A stretch of DNA of 64,000 bases, from positions 124,001-188,000 of the forward strand of contig VFIW01000053.1 of assembly GCA_006386115.1 (NCBI GenBank), in the 5' to 3' direction. This document shows, piece after piece, positions 20,988 through 31,862 of the stretch. Source of the stretch: Globisporangium splendens (lineage: Eukaryota > Oomycota > Peronosporomycetes > Pythiales > Pythiaceae). The notes under the pieces were generated by a model. The model worked only from the letters and a program-made list of their open reading frames with translations. It had not been told where the DNA came from and made no database searches. Numbering within the stretch: the stretch's first letter is position 1; the number at the start of each line of letters is the position of its first letter. The translations under genes were made by a program, and so were the position numbers.

Positions 20988-22309
20988 GCGCAGATTGCGC
21001 TCTAGGGTGTGGATGAAATCGACACCACTCCTTTATTGGTGTTCAAAGTTGCATGGAGAACGCCAATTCTGGTACTTGGTTTCGCCTCAGGTTCTCTTTT
21101 TTCTCAAAAATGTTTAACACCAATTAATTGCTACCAATTTGCCATTGATGTCGTTAAAAGGAGCTCGCACAATAGTTTACATGTTTCGAACGACTGGGTC
21201 AACAATCACACAACAATCAACACAGAAAAAGGTCAATTATCAGATCAGATGATGGCCACTGTTGCCAGCTGGCAGTCCTCTTTTCGTTGACCTGTTCGCA
21301 AAATCTTGACCCGCAGCAATTTGCCAATTTCTCATTTACAATGGGTTTACTGTCAATTTGAGTTCCAGTTATCTGAAATGATCTCCTGTCCGAACGTGCT
21401 GGACAGTCCAATGACAGCGTTATGCTCACAGCAGAAGTCCGACGCAATTTATCAACTAGAATAATAGGAGTATCTTTTCAGTCAACACAGCGTCAAACAG
21501 TCAATCCTCAATTTACTGATACTGCACCTCGTGGCAAGGTGTCAACCAAATTGAGGAACGTTTGAGATCTTGAGGAATTAAAAAGTGGGGGCATCACACT
21601 GAGATGCGCAGAAAACACAATCTCGTTGCGTGGAAAAGGAGGAGAGGAAGCTGGTGGGTCTGTGGTGTCGTCCACGTCTATGTGAGACGAAGGTTGGCAA
21701 CCTTCTGGACGTCATCACGCTGCACACAGACAAATCAGCATTGCGGTCGCCCTCAACTCAGCTACGCTTTACCCGACATTGCAATCCAAATTATGCACTC
21801 GGCTGCGACGATAGTATTGTGCCAGATCACCTACCTAGCTTCTGTTCGCTGCCTGAGATCACTGGCAAAGCGCAAAAGTGCTGGGGTCAAGGACGTTGTT
21901 GGCTGGTGTCAGGGAGCTCTTCCATTTTCGGAATGCCCGTTTGGAGGATTCCCTCGTCGTTGCGTTGCTTGCGTTGCTGATTCGTGTTCAGTCATTGGGA
22001 TGCTGACGCCGAGTACCATTTCCTTTCCAGTGTAATATCCTTTTGAATACGATCCATGCCAATCTGGTGGAGTATCAGCAGCTCACTCTCTATTTAAATG
22101 TTGTCCTGCTTGGACGTCCTTCCTGCTCCCATCTCCCATCAGGAAAGCGCTCCAACTCATCCTCGATCAGAGTCACGCACCCATCATTTCGCGATGGCAG
22201 CGCGCTTCTCACTATCTCCTTCTCGGTAATAAGGACGGCTTCAAGATGGCTCTCTCCACCTTCTTCCTTCTCAAGTTTGGAACTCACCAGCAGTTATCTG
22301 TCTCACAAT
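20988..22309. other. Spacer B1, no gene seen
   Basis: Non-coding spacer; an open frame at 21604-22035 is Cys-rich, lacks a recognisable fold and is duplicated only as part of the spacer. Confidence 0.55.
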
Positions 22310-22318
22310 TCATTTTGC
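22310..22318 (+). promoter_or_regulatory. Core promoter element of subtilisin copy 5
   Basis: CACAAT-TCATTTTGC, 38 nt before the ATG. Confidence 0.55.
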
Positions 22319-22347
22319 CATCAAACACACAAGTGATCCACACCAAG

Positions 22348-23775
22348 ATGAACGTCCGCTTCGCTGCTTTCCTCGCTGCTCTCGCTGTCGCCGCTGGCAC
22401 CGCCAACGCTGCCCCACGTGTTCACCCGAACGTCCACCGCGCACTTCGCAAGGACGGCACCGTCAACCTGGTCATTGAGCTCGCTCAGACCACCGAGTCC
22501 ACTTTGGAGAGCATCCAGGAAGCCGCCTTCTCGTCGCGCACCGCCAAGGTCGAAGCCGTCAAGGACAAGCTTCAGGCGCAAAGCAAGATCGCCTCGGCCG
22601 AAGTGGAGAAGGTGTTGAGCCAGGAGAGCTCTGGTCTCCATGGTGGCTTCAAGAACCTCTGGATCTCGAACCAAGTGTATGTCGAGTCGGCTTCGTTCGA
22701 GTTGGTCGAGAAGCTCGCTGGTTTGCCATCGATCAGCGAGATCTTGGAGCAGGAAGTGATCTACATCGAGAAGCCTGAGGTCGTGAGCGACAACAACGAG
22801 CTGGTTGGTCAAGAATGGGGCATCCAACGCATCGGTGCGAATAAGGTCTGGGCCGACGGCAATATCGGTCAAGGTGTCATTGTCGGCTCCATCGATACAG
22901 GTGTGCGTGCGACCCACGAAGCGTTGAAACGCAACTTCCTCGGCAAGAACGGCTGGTACGATCCAGAAAAGAATGCTCCTGAGCCATACGACATTGATGG
23001 CCACGGTTCGCACACGATGGGAACGATCGCTGGTTCCAAGGGTGTCGGTGTGGCTCCAGGCGCTCAGTGGATTTCGTGCAAGGGCTGCCGTGAATACGAG
23101 AGCGACACTGGTCCAGCTGTCAGCTGTCCTCAAGTGGACTTGCTGACGTGCGCGCAGTGGATGCTGTGCCCAACGGACACGAACGGAGAGAATGAGGACT
23201 GCAGCAAGGCTCCACGCGTGGTTAGCAACAGTTGGGGTGGCGCAGGAGGTCGTCCGTACTTCCAGGCTGCCGCTGCGGCGTGGGTCAAGGCTGGCATTGT
23301 GCCAGTGTTCGCGCAAGGCAACAGCGGTCGCAACGGTTGCGCCACTGCTGGCTCACCTGGTGACTACCCTAACGTCATCGGTGTGGGCTCGAGTACGAGC
23401 ACGGATGCGCTTTCCGCTTACAGTGGCAAGGGTCCAACCTTGAACACGAACCGCCGCAAACCAGATATCACGGCTCCAGGTCAGCTCGTTCGCTCGCTCT
23501 CGAACGAGACCGACAACGCGTACATGACGATTTCTGGCACCAGTATGGCTGCCCCTCACGTGGCTGGCGCCATCGCCTTGCTCGTGAGCGCGCAACCAGA
23601 CCTCGCGATCGACGAGATCAAGGTCGCGTTGTACACCACGACGGACCAGAAGGGCTTGGTGCTAACCAACTACACTTGTGGCGGCACCTCGGATGCCAAC
23701 TGGCCAAACAACCAGTGGGGTCACGGTCGCCTGAACGTGTTGAACGCGTACGAAGGATTCCGTCCAGCCGCATAG
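22348..23775 (+). CDS. Secreted subtilisin-like protease (S8), copy 5 (hybrid gene)
   Basis: 475 residues with signal peptide 1-22 and Asp183, His219, Asn325 and Ser399. The gene is a visible recombinant: promoter and about the first 225 coding bases match copy 6, the rest and the 3' spacer match copy 4. The last base unlike copy 4 is near 22572 and the first base unlike copy 6 is 22623, so the switch lies in the 50 identical bases between them, inside the propeptide. The mature enzyme should therefore equal copy 4, driven by the promoter and signal peptide of copy 6. The ATG at 22348 is chosen as in the other copies; the frame runs open to an upstream ATG at 22246, before the core promoter. 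Confidence 0.94.
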   Translation: MNVRFAAFLAALAVAAGTANAAPRVHPNVHRALRKDGTVNLVIELAQTTESTLESIQEAAFSSRTAKVEAVKDKLQAQSKIASAEVEKVLSQESSGLHGGFKNLWISNQVYVESASFELVEKLAGLPSISEILEQEVIYIEKPEVVSDNNELVGQEWGIQRIGANKVWADGNIGQGVIVGSIDTGVRATHEALKRNFLGKNGWYDPEKNAPEPYDIDGHGSHTMGTIAGSKGVGVAPGAQWISCKGCREYESDTGPAVSCPQVDLLTCAQWMLCPTDTNGENEDCSKAPRVVSNSWGGAGGRPYFQAAAAAWVKAGIVPVFAQGNSGRNGCATAGSPGDYPNVIGVGSSTSTDALSAYSGKGPTLNTNRRKPDITAPGQLVRSLSNETDNAYMTISGTSMAAPHVAGAIALLVSAQPDLAIDEIKVALYTTTDQKGLVLTNYTCGGTSDANWPNNQWGHGRLNVLNAYEGFRPAA

Positions 23776-25097
23776 GCGCAGATTGCGCTCTAGGGTGTGG
23801 ATGAAATCGACACCACTCCTTTATTGGTGTTCAAAGTTGCATGGAGAACGCCAATTCTGGTACTTGGTTTCGCCTCAGGTTCTCTTTTTTCTCAAAAATG
23901 TTTAACACCAATTAATTGCTACCAATTTGCCATTGATGTCGTTAAAAGGAGCTCGCACAATAGTTTACATGTTTCGAACGACTGGGTCAACAATCACACA
24001 ACAATCAACACAGAAAAAGGTCAATTATCAGATCAGATGATGGCCACTGTTGCCAGCTGGCAGTCCTCTTTTCGTTGACCTGTTCGCAAAATCTTGACCC
24101 GCAGCAATTTGCCAATTTCTCATTTACAATGGGTTTACTGTCAATTTGAGTTCCAGTTATCTGAAATGATCTCCTGTCCGAACGTGCTGGACAGTCCAAT
24201 GACAGCGTTATGCTCACAGCAGAAGTCCGACGCAATTTATCAACTAGAATAATAGGAGTATCTTTTCAGTCAACACAGCGTCAAACAGTCAATCCTCAAT
24301 TTACTGATACTGCACCTCGTGGCAAGGTGTCAACCAAATTGAGGAACGTTTGAGATCTTGAGGAATTAAAAAGTGGGGGCATCACACTGAGATGCGCAGA
24401 AAACACAATCTCGTTGCGTGGAAAAGGAGGAGAGGAAGCTGGTGGGTCTGTGGTGTCGTCCACGTCTATGTGAGACGAAGGTTGGCAACCTTCTGGACGT
24501 CATCACGCTGCACACAGACAAATCAGCATTGCGGTCGCCCTCAACTCAGCTACGCTTTACCCGACATTGCAATCCAAATTATGCACTCGGCTGCGACGAT
24601 AGTATTGTGCCAGATCACCTACCTAGCTTCTGTTCGCTGCCTGAGATCACTGGCAAAGCGCAAAAGTGCTGGGGTCAAGGACGTTGTTGGCTGGTGTCAG
24701 GGAGCTCTTCCATTTTCGGAATGCCCGTTTGGAGGATTCCCTCGTCGTTGCGTTGCTTGCGTTGCTGATTCGTGTTCAGTCATTGGGATGCTGACGCCGA
24801 GTACCATTTCCTTTCCAGTGTAATATCCTTTTGAATACGATCCATGCCAATCTGGTGGAGTATCAGCAGCTCACTCTCTATTTAAATGTTGTCCTGCTTG
24901 GACGTCCTTCCTGCTCCCATCTCCCATCAGGAAAGCGCTCCAACTCATCCTCGATCAGAGTCACGCACCCATCATTTCGCGATGGCAGCGCGCTTCTCAC
25001 TATCTCCTTCTCGGTAATAAGGACGGCTTCAAGATGGCTCTCTCCACCTTCTTCCTTCTCAAGTTTGGAACTCACCAGCAGTTATCTGTCTCACAAT
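23776..25097. other. Spacer B2, no gene seen
   Basis: Second, apparently identical copy of spacer B. Confidence 0.55.
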
Positions 25098-25106
25098 TCA
25101 TTTTGC
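25098..25106 (+). promoter_or_regulatory. Core promoter element of subtilisin copy 6
   Basis: CACAAT-TCATTTTGC, 38 nt before the ATG, identical context to copy 5. Confidence 0.55.
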
Positions 25107-25135
25107 CATCAAACACACAAGTGATCCACACCAAG

Positions 25136-26563
25136 ATGAACGTCCGCTTCGCTGCTTTCCTCGCTGCTCTCGCTGTCGCCGCTGGCACCGCCAACGCTGC
25201 CCCACGTGTTCACCCGAACGTCCACCGCGCACTTCGCAAGGACGGCACCGTCAACCTGGTCATTGAGCTCGCTCAGACCACCGAGTCCACTTTGGAGAGC
25301 ATCCAGGAAGCCGCCTTCTCGTCGCGCACCGCCAAGGTCGAAGCCGTCAAGGACAAGCTTCAGGCGCAAAGCAAGATCGCCTCGGCCGAAGTGGAGAAGG
25401 TGTTGAGCCAAGAGAGCTCTGGTCTCCACAGCGGCTTCAAGAACTTCTGGATCTCGAACCAGATCACTGTCAGCTCTGCTTCGTTCGAGTTGGTCGAGAA
25501 GCTTGCTGGTTTGAGCTCGGTCGGTTCCATCCGTGAGCAAAAGATGATCAAGATCGAGAAGCCTGAGGAAGTTGGTGCTGAGACGAACGAACTCGTTGGC
25601 CAAGAGTGGGGTGTGCAACGTATCGGAGCGAACAAGGTCTGGGCTGATGGTAACATTGGTCAAGGTGTGATTGTTGCCAACATTGACACTGGTGTGCGTG
25701 CGACCCACGAGGCGTTGAAGCGCAACTTCCTCGGCAAGAACGGCTGGTACGATCCAGAACTCCAGTCGGATGAGCCATACGACATTCATGGTCACGGTTC
25801 GCACACGATGGGAACCATCGCTGGCGCTAAGGGTGTCGGTGTGGCTCCAGGAGCCACGTGGCTGGCTTGTAAGGGTTGCCGCTGGTATGAGGGTGACGAT
25901 GGTCCAGAAGTCGGGTGCTCGGAAGAAGACCTGCTGACCTGCGCTCAGTTCGTGCTCTGTCCAACAGACACGAAGGGACAAAACGAAGACTGCAGCAAGG
26001 CGCCACAAGTGGTCAGCAACAGTTGGGGAGGTGACGGCGGTGACAACTTCTACAAGGGTGCCGTTGACGCTTGGACCAAGGCTGGTATCGTCACGGTGTT
26101 CTCGCAAGGTAACGATGGCCGCAAGGGTTGCAGCACTGCTGGTTCACCGGGTGACTACCCGAGTGTTATTGGTGTCGGTTCGAGCACGAGCACGGATGCG
26201 CTGTCTGCCTTTAGTGGCAAGGGTCCGAGCGTTGCTGGTCGTCGCAAACCAGATATCACGGCTCCAGGTCAGCTCGTTCGTTCGATTTGGAACACCACGG
26301 ATACCGCATACAGCACCATCTCTGGCACCAGTATGGCAGCCCCACACGTTACTGGCGCTGTCGCGTTGCTCCTCAGTGCGCAACCTGATCTCGCGATCGA
26401 CGAAGTCAAGGTTGCGTTGTACACCACGACGGACCAGAAGGGACTGAAGGCGAGCAACTACACTTGTGGCGGCACCTCGGATGCCAACTGGCCAAACAAC
26501 CAGTGGGGTCACGGTCGCCTGAACGTGTTGAACGCGTACGAAGGATTCCGTCCAGCCGCATAG
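25136..26563 (+). CDS. Secreted subtilisin-like protease (S8), copy 6
   Basis: 475 residues: signal peptide 1-22, propeptide, Asp184 (ANIDTGVR), His220 (GHGSHTMG), Asn326 in SQGNDG and Ser399 (SGTSMAAPH). The first about 92 codons and the 1.36-kb 5' spacer equal copy 5; the middle is distinct and resembles copies 9-11 more (CRWYEG, EVGCSEEDL); the last about 110 coding bases again equal copies 4 and 5. This mosaic suggests gene conversion at the 3' end as well as the exchange that made copy 5. It has a private 3' flank, marking the end of array B. The tetraspanin-like gene starts 682 bp downstream on the same strand. Confidence 0.94.
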   Translation: MNVRFAAFLAALAVAAGTANAAPRVHPNVHRALRKDGTVNLVIELAQTTESTLESIQEAAFSSRTAKVEAVKDKLQAQSKIASAEVEKVLSQESSGLHSGFKNFWISNQITVSSASFELVEKLAGLSSVGSIREQKMIKIEKPEEVGAETNELVGQEWGVQRIGANKVWADGNIGQGVIVANIDTGVRATHEALKRNFLGKNGWYDPELQSDEPYDIHGHGSHTMGTIAGAKGVGVAPGATWLACKGCRWYEGDDGPEVGCSEEDLLTCAQFVLCPTDTKGQNEDCSKAPQVVSNSWGGDGGDNFYKGAVDAWTKAGIVTVFSQGNDGRKGCSTAGSPGDYPSVIGVGSSTSTDALSAFSGKGPSVAGRRKPDITAPGQLVRSIWNTTDTAYSTISGTSMAAPHVTGAVALLLSAQPDLAIDEVKVALYTTTDQKGLKASNYTCGGTSDANWPNNQWGHGRLNVLNAYEGFRPAA

Positions 26564-27245
26564 GCGCGAGCTGTTGCTTGTGGAGCTGGCGAAATCTGCA
26601 CGACGTAAAGTTGATGGAAACCTACGCAGCAAATACACTTCGGAACTACCGAGTTTCATGTTTTTGATGAAGAAAAGGACTGCATTTCCATAATGCACAG
26701 GTGTTGAGTGCTGCAGAAATCCGTTTATGAGAGAGAGATTTTTCGCATCAGCTAGAGTCCTAGTACTGTAAATCACGTTGATAAGAGACTTGCACTCTTC
26801 ACAGTCAATGGTAGCATAGAAACTTTGATTGGCAGCGTTTCTAAGTTTGAGGAATTCGGCTATACGAGAGTTGAACTTTTCGATTTAGAAACTGCAACCC
26901 ACTTCGTTTGTAAGTTTGTTGTCAGTTGCTAAATCTGACTTTTTCACACTTGCGTACCTATTTGAACAGTCCACCGCATCGCGTCTTTACATTGAACCGC
27001 TGTATACCAGAATGGCCCGCACTTTCCCAGCCAGAAATAAATCATGCATCGCACCAGTGATTGGCTAAAATACTCTCCATTGTCTATTCTGCCCAATCAT
27101 ATGGCTACTTCAAATGGGTTACACTTTGTATTTCCCGCAGCATCTGGCTCGAATGCCATTTCCACATGCACTTTTTGTATAGAGCTCCTCCGTCATTGTC
27201 GATTGGGACAAACAGACCGACAGACTGCTGCTAGCGACGCACAAG
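26564..27245. other. Intergenic, upstream of a tetraspanin-like gene
   Basis: No gene seen. An initiator-like TCATTGTC is at 27193-27200, 53 nt before the next ATG. Confidence 0.5.
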
Positions 27246-28142
27246 ATGGGGATCTCGCTGGCGAACGTGGTGCTGCTGCTCGTGAATGCGGGCTTTTTGG
27301 TCGCGGGCGTGCTGCTGATCACCTTCGCGTCGAACCTCAAGGAGACGGGCTGGACGGACGCGCTCGAGGGCACGGACTACGAGTCGACGGCGACGCTCGC
27401 GGTCACAGCAGTCAAGACGCTCGGCATCGCAACCATCGTGATCGCGCTCTTCGGCGCCGTTGGTGCCATCACGCGCAGCCGCGTAGTGCTCATGGTGTAC
27501 TTGATCGTGATGGTGATCATGATGCTCGTGTTCGGCGTGATCGGCGGGACGGCGTTCTCGTTCAAGGGGAAGATGAAGGACTGGGAGTCCGCCACGTTCC
27601 CGGCCGCAGACGACGAGACGTCGCTCGCCGAGACGTTCAACGAGGCGTACTGCTACGCGCAAGGCGCGTACTACTGTAACAACGCGACGGCGCAGGAGGC
27701 GTTCAAGATCTTCTTGCCAGACGTCTCGGACGCCATCGCCACGCTGCTACCCAACGTGCAAGGCATCAACTCGCTCTGCGACCAGTACAAGAGCCTCGTG
27801 TCTGGCATGGACTCGGTGTGCACGGCGTGCGCGCAGGCCAAGAAGTTCGCCAAGTACGATAAGATCCTCACGTGGGCGAACGACAAGTGCCCGCGCACGA
27901 CGACCACGAGCACGTGGTGCGGCCAGTTCCTGACGTCGGGCAAACCTGGCGCCGTGTACACGAACTCGCCGTACGCCGAGTGCCGCGACGTGTTCCTCGG
28001 CATCGCCGTGGACTGGTCCGGGAAGCTCGCGCTTATGGGCGCCATCGCCGCCGTGTGCGCCGCGTTCCTCGTCGCGCTGTCGTGCTCGTCGCGCCGCTCC
28101 AAGCACTCGACCAAGGACGAGTTTGGCGGCGCCAAGGCGTAA
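27246..28142 (+). CDS. Tetraspanin-like four-TM membrane protein, paralog 1
   Basis: 298 residues with three N-terminal transmembrane helices (about 4-28, 48-73, 78-103), a large loop (about 104-257) and a fourth helix (about 258-280) followed by a basic, Ser-rich tail. The loop has eight cysteines (136, 144, 178, 192, 195, 215, 225, 246), which suggests disulphides outside the cell. This is tetraspanin topology, but the classical CCG motif is missing (VCTAC occupies the place), so tetraspanin-like is as far as I go. Paralogs at 43588 and 53025 share the pattern YC-x5-7-C, LC-x-x-Y, a CxxC and a CPRT or related Cys region. Single exon. Confidence 0.75.
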   Translation: MGISLANVVLLLVNAGFLVAGVLLITFASNLKETGWTDALEGTDYESTATLAVTAVKTLGIATIVIALFGAVGAITRSRVVLMVYLIVMVIMMLVFGVIGGTAFSFKGKMKDWESATFPAADDETSLAETFNEAYCYAQGAYYCNNATAQEAFKIFLPDVSDAIATLLPNVQGINSLCDQYKSLVSGMDSVCTACAQAKKFAKYDKILTWANDKCPRTTTTSTWCGQFLTSGKPGAVYTNSPYAECRDVFLGIAVDWSGKLALMGAIAAVCAAFLVALSCSSRRSKHSTKDEFGGAKA

Positions 28143-28372
28143 ATAACGAGACAAGGAATGCGTCGCCAATGGCCGCGTTGGCGGCATTGTTGTGTAGTGT
28201 GTCCTGTGAAGCCTTTATCTCTCTCCGAAAGTCATATTTCTTCGTGCGAGTTGCATTCGGAAGAAGCAAAAATATACACTCGACTTTTCCATGTGCGAAG
28301 CAAATTGAACAGTCGTTGTCGCGGCTTGTGGGGCATTGAGTAGTTTTTTCATTTGTCATATTTACTTGACAG

Positions 28373-28953
28373 CGAGACCAACATGCAGCGCGTGGCGTCG
28401 AGTTCGAGCGTCTTGGCGCATGGGAAACACGGCGGCGGCGCAGGCGCGTGTGGTGCGAGGAAGTCGACGGCGCGTGGGCACCGGGCATAGCACCCGTGCA
28501 CCTGCTCACGGCGCTGCTGCAGCACGTGCAGGATGAAGACGTCGAGCTCGCTGAGCGCACGGTCCAAGAGAGTGCGTATCTGTATAAAATGCAACACGTT
28601 TGCTATGAATGTGCTAATGACTGTGTTTGTGTTTGTTAGTATTGGCGTTTGAGCCGCAGAATGCACTCGTGCAGGATCTGCTGGCTGCCATGAAGCAGCG
28701 AGACGCCATGGGTACGTGGTCCATTATGCTGCTGTGTAAAGACTTTTGCTTCTTGAGACTTGACTTTGTGGCTGAACTTGTAGAAAACGAGTTGGCGTCG
28801 GCATCGGAAAGCGATGAAGAGAGCAGCGGTGAGGAAAGCGAAAGCGAAAGTGACGAAGATGACGAGAATGAAGACGAAGCGCAGGACGATCCAAAGGATC
28901 CAGCGCATGACGAGGAGAAGAAGAACGAGGAAAAACGAGCCATGCTCATATAG
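28373..28953 (+). CDS. Small acidic protein resembling ERICH2, three exons visible, 5' end unresolved
   Basis: Exons 28373-28571, 28640-28711 and 28784-28953 join in frame across GT-AG introns of 68 and 72 nt. The protein reads through APVHLLTALLQHVQDEDVEL, then an ILAFEPQNALVQDLL segment, and ends in a Glu/Asp/Ser-rich tail (ASESDEESSGEESESESDED) and RAMLI. A short helical domain with an EPxN motif followed by an acidic tail recalls glutamate-rich protein 2 of animals, whose role is not well known. In the first exon the frame has no ATG and is closed by a TGA at 28367; a likely acceptor (TTACTTGACAG) ends at 28372, so an upstream start exon is expected but I could not find it. Only 230 bp separate it from the tetraspanin-like gene. 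Confidence 0.55.
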
Positions 28954-29135
28954 ATTTCATTATAAGGGCAAACGACAATTCTCGGCCGTGGTAATGGATT
29001 AGATAAAGAAGGACGACTTGAGTGGCAAACTACATGCACAATCAGCAGTACTAAGTAGACGATACTTTCTTTCCCATTATACTTGTCTCCTCCATTTTGC
29101 TTTCTCTTTGTGTTACATTCATTGGTTACTTTGTC

Positions 29136-31623
29136 TTAGTCTGACGACGAGCCCACCATCTGCAGCACGGCGACGGCGACGCCCACGAGACTCACACACA
29201 CGGCGAACCACCAGCGCTCCCACCAGCTGGCGAGACTGTTCTGATGCAGCAGCACTTGCAGCTCCTCGTGGCGCTTTCGGTCTTCCACGGCGCGCTTCTG
29301 CCGCTCTTCCTCCTCCTTCGCCAGACGCAGTTGGTCCTTGATCACGTACATCTCCTTCCACATCTCGGCGCACGGCAGGCTGTCAATTTCCTCGATGATA
29401 GTCTGCGCTTTGTCCATGTTCTGCTGCTTCATTTGCAGCACACACAACCCGATCAACGCACCACAGAGTCGTTCCTGATCCGTGTCGGTGTCCTTCATGC
29501 GGCGTGCAAGCGCCACGCTCTCCTCCAATAACGCTTGAGCCTTGAAGATCTCGCCGCGTCTCGCTTCCGTATGCGCAAGCTTCGTCAACAGGCTGCTGAG
29601 AACGAGTGTACTCGACACAGCCTCCTTGTCGTTGCGCAAGAACACCAGCGCGTCGCTCAAATGCTGCTGCAGTCCATCGAGCGCATCGACCTCCAGGGTC
29701 TCATCCACGATCTCTGCGAGTCGTTTCAGCGCCGAGCCACGAAGCCGCTGCGTGTGTGCGTCTTTTGTCTTGGGCAAATTCGAGAGCGTCTTCACAAGCA
29801 GCGTCTGCGCCTTCCGCTTCTGGCATTTGGCGATGAGGAAGTCCACTTTGCAGAGCACCAACTTAACCAGCATGGCCGTATCGTCCTTCGAAGCCGTAAG
29901 GCTGCCAATGTTGATGCGATCCACGACGAACAGCACGCGCTCGAGTTTGTTGAGCACCACATCGTCCTGCTCCAAACTCTTCAGAGTATGCACCAGCACC
30001 TCAGAGGCACGCAAGTGACCACGAGCGTGCATTTTCTTCTCAAAGTAGTCAAGAGCTTTCCACAGCGAAGCTTCGCTGTCGTACTCAATGAGCTTGAACT
30101 TGGGGTTCGTCTCGGGGTCCAGCAGACCCAACTTTGCAAAGAGCAACTGATCAGTCATGTCCGCGTGAGCCGCGTCTTTCTCCGCGAGCGCAAGAGCCTT
30201 ATCGAGCACTTTCACGGCCGACTCTTCTTTGCCCAACTGCTTGCTCGCTTTGCTCAGCCACAGCAGTGACGTGAGCGCAATGTTAATCTGGTTCAGCTTC
30301 ATTGCGCCACTTTCCGCTTTGATCAGGTACAACTCCGCGTTCCCAAACTTGCCGAGTGTGTGGCACACGCGTCCGGCGTTTAAATACAAATGGGGTTCCG
30401 CATCACGGCGACTGGGACACTCAGCGAGCTGCTTGATCGTGTCGAGGATCACCGAGTGCGCCGAGCTGAAGTCGCTGTGGCGCGAGTAGCACGTCGCGAG
30501 TGCGCTCAGAAGATCGTAGATGCGTTCTTTCTGCGCGGCTGTCTGGTTCGGGACCTTCCGCGCAAACGCAAGCGCGCGCTTGTAGTGCTCGATCGCCTTG
30601 GCGTCGTCATTGACTTTGGTGTACGCAGCCGCGAGGTTGCCGTGGATGAGTCCCGTGTACTCGTCCCGCTGCAGCAAGTGGCATTCGCGCAGCGCTTCGA
30701 GGCTGCAATCAATCGAGACTTTGAATTTGCCGACTTGGAACTGCTGTCGTGATGCCGTCATCAGGTCTTTCACTGTTTTTAACCAGCACACATCAAATCG
30801 ACACATATCATAATGAGCCATGAGCTTCCAGGCAAGCAAAAGATACAACGCCATATACTCCACCTCGCTTTTCGCACTGGATCGCAGCTTGCAGCTCGTT
30901 CCATTCCTCTCGGAACGAGTTGTCTCCTGGAGAGAGCTCCATGGCTTTGCGGAAGTCCAACTCCGCTGGCGCAAACGAACCCAGTTTGAAATGTGCATAT
31001 CCTCGGAAAAAGAACGCGCACTTCAGCGCTTCGCTGTCCAACACAATGTCCTGCTGCCGGTCCTTGGTCGGACTGTTGTTGCCATTGTCGTCCTGGTTGC
31101 TGGCGGCTGTCGTCTCATCGTAGCGCTTCTCGTCAGGTTTCCCACCAAGCTTCTTCGCTTCATTGTGCAACTGCATGATCACTGCGATCGTCTGCGCTGC
31201 TTCCGGGAGGATCGCTGCCCACTGCTGCAACTTGCTCATCGCACCGAGGACGTTCATGCGGCACGAGATCACGAGGTCGCGCTGCCGCAACAGCTACACC
31301 AACAAGGAAAAAAGTCAACCACACAACCAACGTCAGCACCATTCCAATGACAGCATACACAGCACAACGTCATACACACGCACGTTGACTTGGGACTTGG
31401 TGAGGTGCATGAGCAGGTCCTTGTAGAGCGGGAGCGCGTCCTTGAAGCGCTCGGCGAGCATGAGCTGGTCGGCGCGCTGCTTGAGCCCGAGCGTGAAGCT
31501 GCGCAGCCGCTCCTCCGCGTCCACGTCCACGTCCGCATCCTGGAGCTGCTGCTCCTCCTCCTCATTGTTGTTGCTAGGCGGCGTCGCGAACGTCGTCGCG
31601 TCGGCGCTCTTGTCGTGGACCAT
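29136..31623 (-). CDS. Tail-anchored TPR-repeat protein
   Basis: Three exons on the minus strand, 31623-31384, 31293-30864 and 30772-29136, with introns of about 90 nt and consistent phases, give 768 residues. The acidic N-terminus is followed by tetratricopeptide-type helical hairpins in the first half, for example ADQLMLAERFKDALPLYKDL, FFRGYAHFKLGSFAPAELDF and GNLAAAYTKVNDDAKAIEHY, and further helical repeats. After a coiled coil (about 705-735, EEEERQKRAVEDRKRHEEL) comes one hydrophobic helix near the C-terminus (WWFAVCVSLVGVAVAVLQMV), so the protein is probably tail-anchored with the TPRs in the cytosol as a scaffold. No specific partner can be named. The third-exon frame runs open into intron 2, so a single-exon reading would give a false N-terminus. 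Confidence 0.78.
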
Positions 31624-31862
31624 GCTCCTCACTCTCGTCTTGCTGCGGGGTTGCACTGCGATTATGATATGACGAAAAACAACAACACAAGGCTCGATTT
31701 TTTTCTTTCATGTGAGCTTTTTCTTTTTTTCTCTTCATTCGGTACATTCGGGATATGTTGTGACATACAAACCTCAAGATATAAATGTTAAATAAGGGAT
31801 GCTGGGGACAGTCTCGTGATAGAAAAAGTACAGGGTACACTTGCGCATTGAGTGTCTGTTGT

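Larger units (their letters stand above)
19560..26573 (+). repeat. Tandem array B: 2788-bp gene-plus-spacer unit, about 2.5 copies
   Basis: Copies 4, 5 and 6 start exactly 2788 bp apart. Spacers 20988-22347 and 23776-25135 are both 1360 bp and look identical. Divergence resumes about ten bases after the stop of copy 6. Confidence 0.93.

Noticed and set aside
21604..22035. 143-codon frame in spacer B, present twice.
   Set aside because: Duplication explains its conservation; no motif, Cys-rich and without coding-like third positions.
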